From contig NC_090795.1 in NCBI RefSeq assembly GCF_040054535.1, forward strand, positions 10,325,001 to 10,389,000: a DNA stretch of 64,000 nucleotides, written 5' to 3'. Each line of letters opens with the position of its first letter. Position 1 is the stretch's first letter. The DNA is from Antennarius striatus. Lineage: Eukaryota; Chordata; Actinopteri; Lophiiformes; Antennariidae. The notes below the pieces were generated by a model. It saw nothing but the letters and a program-made list of their open reading frames with translations, was not told the origin of the DNA and did not search any database. Made by a program: the position numbers and the translations under genes. Shown here in pieces: positions 1-12,582 of the stretch.

Positions 1-1909
1 GATTTTTATTCAAAATGGTTATAGGCCATATCAAACCAATTTGAGTATCATGATAAATGAAAGGTGTCACCAATAGAACTATGATAAATAATATAAGATC
101 AGAGCTTATACAGAGTCTTCAATTTGTAAGTTAATGGTGTGGATGGAGGACCTTCAAATAGTTATTACAGAAGGAATTGGACGCACAAATATGACCCATT
201 AAAGGTAGATTTAAATTGATGCAGTGTAATTGGCTTATAAGAGTGCATGTCAGACTCAATAAATTTAATCCTCATTTCCACACAGTTTGTATAAAATACA
301 AAAGTGAGACAGGAATCACATTTCACGGCATACTGAGTGTACAAAAAAAGTCGTATACTCTAAACTTTGTCTCATGAAAGTGTTTTACTGCTTAAAAAGT
401 GTGCTTTATTCATATTTAAAAGTTTGGATTAATGTGCAGTTTTTACAAATGCAGATACATACTGTATTTGGATTTATGTATGGAGATATACAGTAGGTGT
501 ATTATATAGAATAATTTATTGGCATTACTCTTTTGCCATTTAGTAAATTGTTATTGTTCCTATCTATGTCAGTAGCTCACATTTCATGGGTGGTTCTTTG
601 CAGGGGCTTTGGGGGGTGTTCATTATATGCTGCTCCATTGATGCGGCCAGTCTATTCTTAGAAGAAGTGATGCATCATGCTAAAAGCAAAAGGATTTCAG
701 AAACAATAAAGGTCACATATTGTCAGTAACATACGAGAACAAGAAAGATCATATCATCTGCTATGTCCCCTTTTGTTCAGACTGAAAATAAAATGCTATC
801 ACCGTGTCGCACCACACCCTCCATAGTGAAACCTGTAAGCTGCATTCTTGCATTTTTGACGAGAAGTTCCAGTTTTACACCCACCCAATGCTAACTTATG
901 ATAGCTGAAAGGATCTCAGTAACACTGATAGGTCCTTACTGCGCGATTTATTCCTACCAATGTGAAGCGCTTATTTTTATTTGCCTTCCTCTGCTTTTAT
1001 TTCTCCAGCTGGTGGTGGTAATCAAGAGAATCACAACATTAGGCAAACAAATCATCTGTTCATAGAAAAGCCACATGTGAGGTTGGGTGTCACCACATAC
1101 AACATACATACAACCTCTTTTTTGATAACTGCCATTGGTTCTGTTCAGTGTCACTGTAAGGGGGGAAATACCCTGATTCCTGTTCTGCTCTGTGAAAGAA
1201 AGACATGCCTTGAATTGCTTTACCCCAAGGACACATTATTTACTACTATGCCTAGGAAACTTGACAAAAATACATGGGCATCAACATTAAGAGAATATTG
1301 TGAAATTTGAGATCTTGCTTTTCTGGGACATGTGTAGGAGGGGAGTATACTGCAACAAGATCTTTGTCAGTTTTAAATTCAGCAAGAATAAATAAGCTCC
1401 AGCAGAGGGACCCATTTATCAATAGATAAGACTTATTACTAATGCCTAGTCATATTAGCAACAGACCCACGGTCATTTTCACACAGTTTAGCCACTTATT
1501 AGGCATATGTAAGTTATAAAGACATTTAATGAAATAATATACATTTCTCCTTACCCATCAGTTTGTATGACTTTGTTTTGTATAATTTTTACATGAGTTT
1601 AAAAGTAGTTGCAGATAAAATTAAAAAAAAATACTATATACACAATCAGACAACACAATAATGATACTGTCACACTGAAACTGCACCAGATTTAGGTAAG
1701 ATAAAAATAATTGCAAATATTAATTATTAACAGCAGGTGTGAGGCTCAAACCGATCAGCTGACATGAGGGTGGAAGCTGCCCAAAGAAAATAAAAACCTG
1801 TCTGGCCGCTCTGGTGGTTGGAACTCGTTTGACTTGCTAAAAGAAATGTGTATAACAGAATCATACGGCAAGCTCTTCAGAACAGAGGACCCAACTTCGG
1901 GCGTCAATA
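1..1909. other. 5' flank of galactosyltransferase gene, no gene seen
   Basis: AT-rich unique-looking sequence. The only open frames are short, lack splice context and resemble no family I know. The segment just before 1910 is likely the promoter and 5' UTR of the galactosyltransferase gene, but I cannot place a TATA box or transcription start with confidence. Confidence 0.5.
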
Positions 1910-3572
1910 ATGCTGAAAAAACTCTATAATGTCCTGGCACTTTTTGCTTTTTTCAGTTTGGCATGTTTTGTGGTGCTTTTATTTTACCACAAAAGTAACA
2001 CTAACTATGCGATAGGAGAAAAGGACCACATTTCTAAACTCATAAAAGATCGTGTGCAACAGCTATGGGACACCAAGAGTGGGGTCCCAGGAGAAGAGAA
2101 GATGATTGAGGCCACGAACAAGCCTCTAGAACCCTGTCCTGAAGAGCCCCCCAAACTTGTTGGTCCTCTGTGGGTGAGTTTTAATTTTAAACTGACTATG
2201 GAGGATGTGAAAAGGGAGATCCATGTTCCTCTGGAGGAAGGAGGGAGACACAGGCCATCACAATGCATCGCTCTGCAGAAGGTAAGTGAATAAATAGAGA
2301 CAAATTAATTAGGGAATATATTGATTAAATATAGATAAAAAGAACAATTTGGAAGTGTTTACTGTGAGTTTAGATGCTAAGAATCAAATGCCAAACCAAA
2401 AATGAGCTGGCACATACAAAATATTTCTGTAATGTGTCAAATGACATCTAAAGTCTTATTTAAAACACTAAAGTCATGTCAGTCTCTAATGAACTACTTG
2501 TGATCTTATCATAAAGCTGAAAACACTTGTCTAGAACGTGTTGTGTCACCTTCAGAGAGATCTTTTGTTAATTTGCTTTTCAATGTTATCTGTAACACAG
2601 TTTCACTTGCCATTCATGATACTACTCAGTTTCTCTTGAAAAGCGAAACTGTATTACATTAATTCAATGAACAAAAAGGAAATAAGAATACCAGAAAAAA
2701 GACAGGAGATTACTTGCCAGGCTCACAGAACTATTGTTATTCTTTAATGAGTAGCATGTAAACTCACAAAGACATTTAATTGTATATTCACAATATAACT
2801 TCATTATATTTTACAGTTGAGTGTAAATGGACACAAAGCAAAGCTTTTTCACTTCATCTATGTGTGTGTTTTTAATTTTATTTCATTCCTTTTATTTGTT
2901 TAGGTGGCAATCATCATCCCATTCCGAAATCGCCATGACCACCTGAAACAATGGTTGTATTTCCTCCATCCTATATTGATGCGACAGCAGGCGGACTACG
3001 GCGTGTATGTCATCAACCAGGACGGAAACGGAGTCTTTAACCGGGCTAAACTTTTGAACGTGGGCTATGTTGAAGCACTGAAGGAAGATAACTATGATTG
3101 TTTTGTCTTCTCTGATGTAGACCTGATTCCTCTTGACGACCGCAACCTCTATAGATGCTTTGACAATCCCCGACACTTGGCTGTGGCCATGGACAAATTT
3201 AACTTCCAGTTACCCTATAATAGCTACTTTGGTGGAGTTTCTTCTCTTTCCAAAGGTCAATTCTTGAAGATCAATGGCTTCTCAAACACTTTCTGGGGCT
3301 GGGGTGGTGAGGATGACGATATCTATAACCGAATTACCTTCCGTGGGATGTCCATTTCCAGACCTGATTTCATGTTGGGAAAGTACAGGATGATCAAACA
3401 CTTGAGAGATGTGCACAACGAGCCTAATCCAGAAAATCCTAACAAACTGAGTCAAACTGAGTGGACCATGGGTTCAGATGGAATTAATTCCCTGCAATAC
3501 ACTATCAAGGCTGTCGTAAAGGATTCGCTGTACACTTTTATCAATGTGGATATTAATGCTCCAATCAAGTGA
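1910..3572 (+). CDS. beta-1,4-galactosyltransferase 1-like (B4GALT1/2 subfamily), 2 coding exons
   Basis: Type II Golgi enzyme that transfers galactose from UDP-Gal to terminal GlcNAc. Coding exons are 1910-2281 and 2904-3572 (GT-AG, phase 0), giving 346 aa. Residues 1-9 form a short cytoplasmic tail, about 10-27 a hydrophobic signal anchor, and about 28-75 the stem. The catalytic domain follows. It has the two family cysteine pairs (C76/C119 and C190/C209), FNRAKLLNVG, the metal-binding DVD at 195-197, WGWGGEDDD at 255-263, and M287/H290, which match the remaining metal ligands of bovine B4GALT1. Length is slightly below human B4GALT1 (398 aa) because of a shorter stem. Some positions are B4GALT2-like (DDRNLYRC) and others B4GALT1-like (FRGMSISRP), so the ortholog (for example b4galt1l) is left open. 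Odd point: the whole catalytic region lies in one exon. The start is chosen because ATG 1910 opens directly onto the membrane anchor. Confidence 0.92.
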
Positions 3573-4248
3573 GATGTGGATTCAGGACTGCTGTTGATGG
3601 CTGATAGCCTGGTGATCCAGAGTCGAACAAACCATTTGTGCCTTGGGTGTAAGGCGTGTGTGTCTGGGTGCAGGGTTTTATAATTGTTTTTAGATAAATG
3701 TCTGTGCCTGTATGTTTACGTATGGATCTAAATATCAATGTTATCTTCATAATTATAAAATGGAGACATTCCATTCACTTATTTTCCACTTGCTTTGCAA
3801 GAATCCATGACTATAATGTGTTCACAGAATTATGTATACTGTATTTCAAATCTACAGCTATCTGCAGTTGAACCAATCATTGTGCTGCTCACTGGGATTA
3901 ATTCAGGTTTCTTGCAGAGAAGTAAGTGGGTGAACAATCCTGTGGTGTTTTGCACACAGGAAACCCCACAGCAGAGACATTTAAGCAACTGATGGATCCA
4001 TTCAATTTTTTCTTCAGGTCAGGGTTATATAGTTGTACACTAGTTACTTGATATCACCTGTTCGATGCAATGACAACCCTTTTAATTTGATGTTACTGAA
4101 ACCTCAGGTGTTCTCTGTGAACAACATGGCAGGTGTCCATGTGTTTTGTTTTGGGGGGGGGGGTTTCATGACAGTTGAAGGTACTGGATCTAATTTATTT
4201 GGGTTTTTTTTTTTTACAGTTAGTCATCTTTTGGACATTTTTAATAAT

Positions 4249-4298
4249 TGAATGAATGAATGAATGAATGAATGAATGAATGGATGAATGAATGAATG
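4249..4298. repeat. (TGAA)n microsatellite
   Basis: About twelve tetranucleotide units with one GGAT interruption, directly visible. Confidence 0.9.
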
Positions 4299-6212
4299 TT
4301 CCTGAGTTATACGTCAGAGCTGATGTCACTTTCTTCCAGAATTGTGCTTCCCTGTAAATGTAAATACTAAATTAAATGAGTAATTGTATATATGCTTGCA
4401 TTATATTTCTTCGATGTAATCAGAATGTCAGAAAAAAAACACAGTTGTCTGTCTGTGATGATAGAAAAATTCCAGAGTGTCAGATTGGAAAATGAAGTTT
4501 CACAACCTCTCTAAAAATGGATGAATACTCAAGTGTCAGAAAGCATCTGAGTTTGCTGGAGTGTTTGGATTGTTCCTGTAAAGCTTGTGTCGTCGTTGTC
4601 AGTGAGGGTTTTACTAGTCACATATCGCTTGCTATGATCGGGTTACCAACAGACGCAGCTATCCTAACAATGGATCAGTGCTAGGTTTGAGAGCAAAATA
4701 ACAGGCAAGAACAATCAAAGAAAGAAAGAAGAAAAATCAAACTTCTGGCAACTCTCAAAGTACTTACTTCAAGTTTAGATATTTATTTTCTCTCAGAACA
4801 CTCAGATGTTATAATGTGGAATTTATGTGCATTACAAATTGTCTTTTAAAATGATTAAACAAGCCCAGGTCACTCTTAGTAACAAAATGCTAAAAGTAAA
4901 AGATATTAACAAGCTCTTCCTCTGTGCAGGTAGGGTTCTGGTAGCAGGAGGCCCCCAGGGGTCACTGAAAATTGACCTGACATGTAGGAGATGCTATACA
5001 AAAAGGATTCTATAGCCCATCTCTATACAGAATAAAAAACGCAGTGCATGTCTCGATCTGCCAAACCTTGTAATTCATTTTTTAGTATTATAGCTTTTGA
5101 ACATTGTACATTACATTAGAGACTACATCATTGATGATAGATACAAATTGTGTGCCCCTCATATTTAAATTCAAACAATTGAATACTGATTTTTTTAAAA
5201 ATTGAATACTACCTTTTTTGAGCTTTTATAACTGAAGGATTCTTTCAATCATTACACATATTTCTATTTCTTTCTATGAATGTAATGCTGCTATAAATTA
5301 ATTAAATATCTAATTTCCCCATTGTTTCCTGTTTGAACATTAAAAAAAAAGTGTCACCGCAGAGGATCAGGCTATTGTTCACACTTCATCCAGCTGAAAT
5401 AGGCCAAACCAGATTTACATGTTTCACAGTCACTATGGTTAAAGCTCCTGTTAGCATGCTTTTGCCTTCACAGTGTATTGCTTATTCACAGAGTCAAAAA
5501 CCTATCTGCTGATGAATTATTGACAACTAAGAGATTTAGACAACATTGCCTAAGAGAAAGGAAGGATAAAGTTGGACAACATCAACAGAAAGAAAGAGTG
5601 AAAAAATGAGATAGGGAACTCCTAGTTATATAAGAAAAAATGTGGTATAATATGCAATGGGTACAATTTTAGAATGTGTGACAAAGGTCAGAGCTCTGCA
5701 TGATAGTCATTGTTGACTGTGCTCTAGATGGCTTACTAAAGAGTGTTTACGCGCAGACGAGGTGCCGTCGACTTCTGGATCCATTGCCCATGAGCAAAAA
5801 CAATGTTGTGTCTACTTACAGTACATTTGCATGATCATTTCAATATGTAGGTTAGTGTGTGTGTGCTTTCATTTGTGTACATTTTTTTTCTGCACAGTTC
5901 AACTCTCTCTCACACACACTGTGTAACATATTATCACCGCCCCCAAACACACTCCCATCCTCCTTCCTGTCCAGCCCCCTTTTTTCATTGGTTGACCTAG
6001 TGGAGTTACTATGGGAACAAGTGTAGAGAGGCTGCCATGCACAATGTGGGGTACAGCATTTGAATGGCGCATAGTGTTTTATCACATACATGTAGACTGT
6101 TTCAACCCTACTTATCATCAAAAATATTTTATTCTAACCTTTGATGTACACTTTTTGTTTTATTACTGGTTTTTCTCCATGAGTGTCCATAATGTAGGTC
6201 ATTGTACTGTAC

Positions 6213-6252
6213 GTATCTATCCATGACAGCTTAATCTGTCATGGATAGATAC
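6213..6252. repeat. Perfect 17-bp inverted repeat with 6-nt loop
   Basis: Left arm 6213-6229, loop CTTAAT 6230-6235, right arm 6236-6252. The arms are exact reverse complements and pairing stops at both outer ends. No flanking gene uses it. It may be the remnant of a fold-back element. Confidence 0.9.
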
Positions 6253-6969
6253 CTTATTACAGACTCACAACATTGGGTACGCTATAGAGCATACTACTTA
6301 GTCAATCTGAAACTTTAATTGCATTAGCATTATAAAAATACATGCAGATAAATTCAACACTATTTGATATCAAATTAGCTCGAGACGTATACATGTCAGA
6401 ATTATGTTTTTAGAGAGTCTGTTGAAAGAAACGTAGATATTAGTTAGACACCAACCAGCTGCAACATAGTGATAGTTGTACACAATTGTATGTAAAAGAA
6501 ATCAGCAGCATGTGTAGCCATCTTGCATTAAGGAATACTGTATAACATTTGAAAATAGAGAAGGGACATTCATAGTAGGAAACATTAACACAAGGAACAC
6601 TTAACCTTCAACTGAGTAATGGTGTTGAGTTAATGGTGCCTAAGATTAGGTAATCTTAGATAATCTTGGCAAACATTAGATAGACATTATTGGGTCAGTG
6701 GTTTTTCTCACACTACATTTTAGCATACCGTTATTGTTGTCTGTGGCTGCCATTCATCATGAACCTCATGCAGGTGAAATGCTTAAATTAGGAACAGTAC
6801 AGTAATGTCTTTGCAGAACATCATTCACATTCAGTGATTCTTGGTTTCATTCATTTTGAGCTCACTCCCTCCTCAGTTTATTTTTCTCCTCAGTGTTTGA
6901 TAAAGAACTGTGTTGTTCAGAAGCAATTATATCCGTGGACTGTCACCAGATTTACGCACCAAAACAAGT

Positions 6970-6990
6970 GCACACACACACACACACACA
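6970..6990. repeat. (CA)n microsatellite
   Basis: Short pure CA run, about ten units. Confidence 0.9.
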
Positions 6991-9900
6991 TGGACATGTG
7001 CATGTGGCTCACCGTGAGGATGTCTGTCCACATACTTGATGAGATTGGCAAACACTCACATGCACTTGCACATAAATTCTCACTGTCAGCATCACTAACT
7101 TTGATCCGGTGGGCGGGGCCAGGCGAGTGTTTTGGTCTTACGTAAGACTTTTACATAAATCTCTGCATGCAGAAATGGAGAGAGACAGATCTGAAGAGAG
7201 AGGGGGGGTGGGGGAGATTTGCTGCACCATTACAAAGGGAATTCACATTGCACCAAATCCTCCTCCCACTACGCATTTGTGCACACCCATACCACCTCAA
7301 CAACAAACACACTCCCTCTTGCAACATGTGTCTTCCTTAGGACAACAGGCCGACAGACAACAGACACACAGACGTTCCATAGACAAATGCACCTGCTGTG
7401 CATGATGCTTGTCTTTGTCGTCATTTTGGCCATCAATCTCATCAATCTGTCTCCACGTTTTCTTCCCTCTAGAGACCAACAGCAGAGAATAGCGTATTGT
7501 ATAGCTTTCATCTCAGTGATCAATAACATTTATTGATATCCTATTACTAACCAAGCCAAGCTGAGCTCCTCATAAGGATAACACCACAACAAAAATGTCA
7601 CATGCTACACATAAACAAAGACATCTCTGTTTCTCAACTCTCTACCACCAAATGAACCCCTTGGGGTTTCAAAAGATAGAATTGTTAAGTTTTGCATGGA
7701 CATACTCTAAATGGCTAGGCTCTGCACTACACCGCAATTATTCAAAGCCACCAACATGACGGTCAGTAATTGTTGTGTGATGTGGTCACAAACAGTCAGG
7801 AGATCATCTATCAGCGCAAACACAATTTTATTCATTAAATACGAAAAGTGGAAAGACTTCACACTGTCAAAAGATTGACGGCAAAAAGACGGAAACATAG
7901 TGTTTTTTTCATAACAGTAAATGATCATGTAAGAACCAAAATTTGTTGTCAGAAATAAAACAGGTAAGTACAGTGTACCTAAAAAAACACCAAGAACAAA
8001 GCCAGTTGGCGTTACAATGGCCTCTGTGTTTCACTCTGATGAAATGGTTAAAACATGAAACAAAAAGGAAAGATGTAATCAAGGAGAAACACTGCAAAGC
8101 AATCACTTCTTACTCATTTAATAGTTTCCTACTCTCCACTAATGTTATTATTAAGATAATTTGATTGGCGAAAGTGTAGTTTCCCATTAATAAAAGAATG
8201 ATCGTTTTTGGACACCAGCCGTTGTAGTCAAAAGACACAAAATCTCATCACTACTTTTCTGTTTATTTTTTGTTTGACTGTTGCTCATGTCAATCAAACA
8301 AGACATTAGCTTACATTACCACTACTTTTCATATAATAACTTATTCATTTTTCTTGCCGCTTTTTTCACTTACACAGGTCCACTTCTTTGTCAAACAGTA
8401 CTACTGAAGTGATAACGGATGGAATAAAAGACCAAAGAGCACAGTGTAGGCAGAGGAATATGATTGAGACCACTCTCTTCTCTCCAAATGAACTTCAGCC
8501 TTCCCTTTTTATCAGGTGTGAGGCAAATTTACTGCAGATCTTGGATCAGGTACCCCATGGCCTGTCTAATGCTGTGAGGAGGCTGAAGAGATATCTGATC
8601 CTGGAGCAACACTGCAGATTAATCATCACATACTAAATAAGATGACAACCTCCCATGATGCAGAATAACTCCCAAGTGTCATTGTGGTTAAGACTAGAGA
8701 AAATCATTTTTAATGTTGAACGAAAACTCCTTGTCACTTGAAGGGCACGGGACACTTTTTCCCTATATTATCTCATGGAAAGTAGTTATTCACTCAAATG
8801 TCATGCCACAGCCTTATTCTGCGTGCATATTGTCATTTAAAACTGGCTGACAGCCTGGATGTCTCCCCTGTCATCAAACACACAAGTCTGTACAGGAAAT
8901 GAATGAAGAATAATAGAAGTTGGTACAATCACAGTTTAAGATCTGAGCAGAACAATTTAGCAACAGGAAGTGTTTTATAAAATGTAGGCAAACCAGTAAT
9001 GAGGAAAAGAACTAACTAGAAAATAACTGTAGTTTATGTATTTGTCCTTTGTGACAAAAATCATTCAGTGTAGCTACAAAGCAGTGCCAAAAGTTGAACA
9101 GTGTGTCCAACTAAGATCATTCGGTATTAAAAGATGTTCCCTGACCTTGCATGTGGGGCGCATCATGCAGAGAGAGAAACATGTGCAGGTGTGTGTTTGT
9201 CTGTATTGAAGCATCAGTGCAAGTTATCCTTCCAGGTTGAGTATTGCGATAGTTCTGTCATTTCCCATTGGTAATGCAACAGTTTTGAATCCCAGAGATT
9301 GGCATCATGAAAATGTTCATTAGGTGATGCAGGATGGTACAATAGAATATACAAGATCCAAATGTAAGCAGCTTTAGCCCAACTTGAAGTTCATCCAAAA
9401 TTTAAAAAAAAACACACAAAAAAACCCCAAGTAAATAAAATGTCTCCCCTTTGTCCTCTAAAAAGGAAACATTATTGTGTGGTCTTCAGCAAAGAAACTT
9501 TGCCAAATTAGGAGCTACAACAAACTTTAGCAATAAAACCAGTTCAGTGTTTCACATTCAGTGTGTGGTCAGAAAATCATCTTCAAGAAGCCGAAATCCC
9601 ATACAACAGCTGAACGAAAACAAAAAACAAAATTTATTCAAAGGGTGCGAAATGAAGACTTGCTTCTTTTAGCTTTGGCTCTAAGATCAAAGAATTAGGA
9701 GGTAATTTGTTACAAATTAGACAAGTTGATAAACTATAGAAAAATTGATTAGACAAGGTCCTTATGAGCAAATCATGTCACGCTATGAGGAATTTTATAA
9801 GAAAAAACATAAACGATTCAAAGGTGCTCTGCTCTTTTTAGTGTGCAATCGTGAGCTGTTAAACCTTCTGCAGGTCAGGAACTTTTCCAGGAAAGGTACA

Positions 9901-10091
9901 AGGCAAATGTGTCTGAGTCCAAGGATTGTCAAGAGTCAACCTCCAAAGTTCCAAAGAGAGCTGTGAAGTGTTAACAGAGCTTTTTAGTGTCTCCTTGTGA
10001 CTTTCTCAAGTGAACAAACCCACATATTCTTTTCAAGCCTGTCATAAGCCAAAACACATAAGTATCAGGAGCTTTTAAGATTGGAGAGGAA

Positions 10092-10097
10092 TTTATT
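10092..10097 (-). promoter_or_regulatory. Candidate amer2 poly(A) signal
   Basis: AATAAA on the minus strand about 130 nt past the amer2 stop. The 3' UTR may run on to further signals, for example 9633-9638, so use of this one is inference. Confidence 0.4.
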
Positions 10098-10225
10098 GGC
10101 TGTTAACTCCACAGCTCAACATTTTTCTTGGTGTGGGAAAACTTTTGGCTCCGCATAAACAGCACTGAAGCAATATACACTCAATTCCATAAGTTAGTAG
10201 GAGAGAATGACCCATTTGACAGGAA

Positions 10226-12307
10226 CTATTTTTTGTTGGCAGTTGTTTTGGTCGTGCTGCCAGGTTTGTTCCCAGAACGACGAACTGGCACCTTTGACAC
10301 AGGGATTCTGGTGCGAGCTGGGAGAGGTGCACAAGTCTTTGGCAGAGGGGATTCAGCCTCTAAGACAGAGCACAGGGCTGACTGGCTTACAGAGTGAGGA
10401 GGAGATTCTTGTTTGCTGCTTACTGGAATCTTGGATTCTCGTGGAAGGCTGGTGCTGCCTTTCATAGATCGAAAAGAGGAAGAGGAAGAGGAGGATGAAG
10501 GAGGAGCTGTTTGGGATGTGGAACTGAGTTTGTATTCAGTGGATGGAGATGGAGTACTGTTTGGGTTTCCATCTCCCTCCCACTCTTCATCAGGTGCTTC
10601 CTCTTCACGCTCATTGTAAAGGTCATATAAATGGTCTCCAGAGCAACTGTCCCGCGATAGGGCAATCTTCTGGTTATGCTGCAGCCCGCTTTCATCAGGT
10701 GTTGCTGTTGGTGTTGCCGACGGCGTGTCCCAGTACCCCTCATCACTAAGTGGCTCTTTTTCACTAGGTGATGTGGGATGACGGCCGTGTGTATGAGAGA
10801 GGGGAGGTTTAGCTGCTCGACTTCCTGCTACACCAACTACTGGAATCTTACTGAGCCCCAGTGCCTTTACCTGGGGTACCTTCCGATCTGCACTCCTGGG
10901 GGCTGAGGGCAGTTGAATGCTGGCATGACTGGATGTAGCAAGAGGGGGATAAGTCGAGGTGGGAGTAGAAGAGGGAAGTTGGTGTGATCGAGGCAAAGCT
11001 GGTGAGTTGTCGCCTGTGGATGGCAGCATGTGCCAGAGCCCTTGCATATCTGCATCATCAACTCCTTCTGGACTTGCCATTTCTTCCCCTCCACCCATGT
11101 ACGCCACAACACCACTACCAGGTGGGTGCTGCTGAGGTGGTGGCGGCGGTGGTGCCCGGGCCCGGACCCGGGCTGGGAGGGAGGAAGGAACAAGGCTTGG
11201 GGAAATGGAAAACATGGGTTGTGTTAGTTGGGTTTTGGACGGGGAGCCACGGGACATGGCACTGTTAACACCGACAACTCTTGTAGCACTTGCACCCACA
11301 CTTGTCCCTCCTCCCCCACTGCTGCTGCTACTAGTGCCACTTCCCCCATTGCCTGCTGCCCCCTCCTCATCTGCATCAGCAATAATGTCACCACAGCCTG
11401 TCAGTGAATCGAAGCTCTTAAGGGATGTGACGTCAGTGAATAGGAGAGAGCAGAGGCGGTCCACCGAGGGTTCTGAGGGTGGGTCACCTGTGCTGCAGCC
11501 ATCCAATGGGGGTGTAGCAAGTGAAGGGGTGAGGCTGGAGATCGAAGCTTTGGCTCTTTGGATGAATGGACGTATTGGTGAGTCAGTGGGTGTGTAAGGA
11601 AAGGCGGAGTCTGTCTCACCAGATGGTCCGGGTATGGCAACACAGTGTGGGGGTGTCATGGTAACACTAGTAGAGGGAGTCTCAAGACTGGGTTCTGTCT
11701 CGGCACTTCCACAATCCTCTTGGTGATGGTGGGGAGGTGCTTCAAGAGTGAGTGTAATATCCGTTACCTTATCAGAGTCTCTGTAATCGCCTTCCTTCTC
11801 CTTCTTTTCTTCCGCCTCTTCCCCGTCAACCTCGTTTGCTTTTTCCTTGCGTCTCCATCGCATGCTGCTAAAGAAACCTTTCAGGCCCCTCCCTCTTCTG
11901 ACGAGCCCTGCCCCTCCATTTTCACTCGACCTAAAACTCCCACGTCGGAGGAGAGAGAAGAAACTGAGCGATTTACTGAGCGACCTCACTGGTCCTACCT
12001 CCAAACTAGTAAGCCCCTCCCCTCTCTGTCCATCAGCATCGTTGTTTGAGCTTGTTAGTCCATCGTGCGTTTTGCTCCTAATGAGTTCCACAGATGCTGC
12101 TGAACTGCTCCCATTCAAAGAATTCCCATTGTCCAAAATCCCGTTGTTCCCACTCCCTTTATTTCTGAAGGAGAAGAAACTGGCCATTCCAGAGCCAGTG
12201 CGCCGCTTCCCAAAGAGTTTGAAGGCAGCTTTGTTGATCTTCCCTGTTGGCTGGGGGTCACACTGAGGGGCCACTGGAGGCTCCACACACTCCGACTGCA
12301 CCTCCAT
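10226..12307 (-). CDS. amer2: APC membrane recruitment protein 2 (AMER2/FAM123A), single coding exon
   Basis: Scaffold that binds PI(4,5)P2 at the plasma membrane and recruits APC, acting as a negative regulator of Wnt/beta-catenin signalling. It is 693 aa against 671 in human. Landmarks in family order: GKINKAAFKLF at 22-32 with a basic patch after it; SKSLSFFSLLRR at 111-122; GLKGFFSSMRWRRK near 141-154; the conserved DVTSLKSFDSLTGCGDIIAD block at 292-311; VVAYMGGGEEMASPEGVDD at 400-418; SDEGYWD at 521-527; SGDHLYDLY near 556-564; then SKIPV-type motifs at 486 and 625 and the IPVSKVPVRR end at 668-677. Long Ser/Pro/Gly-rich linkers are normal for this family. A single coding exon is also normal. 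The next genes upstream are mtmr6 and nup58, as in human 13q12. Confidence 0.96.
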   Translation of the reverse strand: MEVQSECVEPPVAPQCDPQPTGKINKAAFKLFGKRRTGSGMASFFSFRNKGSGNNGILDNGNSLNGSSSAASVELIRSKTHDGLTSSNNDADGQRGEGLTSLEVGPVRSLSKSLSFFSLLRRGSFRSSENGGAGLVRRGRGLKGFFSSMRWRRKEKANEVDGEEAEEKKEKEGDYRDSDKVTDITLTLEAPPHHHQEDCGSAETEPSLETPSTSVTMTPPHCVAIPGPSGETDSAFPYTPTDSPIRPFIQRAKASISSLTPSLATPPLDGCSTGDPPSEPSVDRLCSLLFTDVTSLKSFDSLTGCGDIIADADEEGAAGNGGSGTSSSSSGGGGTSVGASATRVVGVNSAMSRGSPSKTQLTQPMFSISPSLVPSSLPARVRARAPPPPPPQQHPPGSGVVAYMGGGEEMASPEGVDDADMQGLWHMLPSTGDNSPALPRSHQLPSSTPTSTYPPLATSSHASIQLPSAPRSADRKVPQVKALGLSKIPVVGVAGSRAAKPPLSHTHGRHPTSPSEKEPLSDEGYWDTPSATPTATPDESGLQHNQKIALSRDSCSGDHLYDLYNEREEEAPDEEWEGDGNPNSTPSPSTEYKLSSTSQTAPPSSSSSSSSFRSMKGSTSLPRESKIPVSSKQESPPHSVSQSALCSVLEAESPLPKTCAPLPARTRIPVSKVPVRRSGNKPGSTTKTTANKK

Positions 12308-12360
12308 TGTCTATCACTCTCCCACTGTATCCCTTCCCTTAAGCTATCTAGATGCCTTGT

Positions 12361-12404
12361 CGTCCTCTCTCTCTCTCCCTGTCTCTCTCTCTCTCTCTTT
12401 CTGA

Positions 12405-12436
<32 letters not shown>
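12361..12436. repeat. Compound (CT)n-(CA)n microsatellite
   Basis: CT-rich run to about 12400, then pure CA at 12406-12436. It lies within about 130 bp of the amer2 start codon, so probably in its 5' UTR or core promoter. Confidence 0.9.
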
Positions 12437-12438
<2 letters not shown>

Positions 12439-12558
12439 AGCCCCCTCTCTCTTTACGCCCTGCTGTCTGGTGCTCCTTCACTCCCTCTCTGGCTTGCTTT
12501 AATTTCTGCCTGCCGGTTTTCTCTCTCTCAGACTCCCTCAGTTGCCACCCCCCCCCCC

Positions 12559-12582
12559 TCGCTCTCTCTCTCTCTCTCTCTC
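12559..12582. repeat. (CT)n microsatellite
   Basis: Pure CT run directly after a C-rich stretch. Confidence 0.85.

Larger units (their letters stand above)
3573..10091. other. Intergenic region between the galactosyltransferase gene and amer2
   Basis: The first part is probably the 3' UTR of the upstream gene (an ATTAAA near 4370 and an AATAAA near 5029 are possible poly(A) signals). The rest is AT-rich with no supported gene. It contains a TGAA microsatellite, a perfect 17-bp hairpin at 6213-6252 and a short CA array. Everything close to 10091 may be long amer2 3' UTR. Confidence 0.5.

Noticed and set aside
981-1310. 109-codon open frame before the galactosyltransferase gene
   Set aside because: Low-complexity composition, no family resemblance, no splice or promoter context.
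7109-7536. Overlapping open frames near 7.1-7.5 kb on both strands
   Set aside because: Several frames are open at once because of CA-rich sequence; none looks like a protein.
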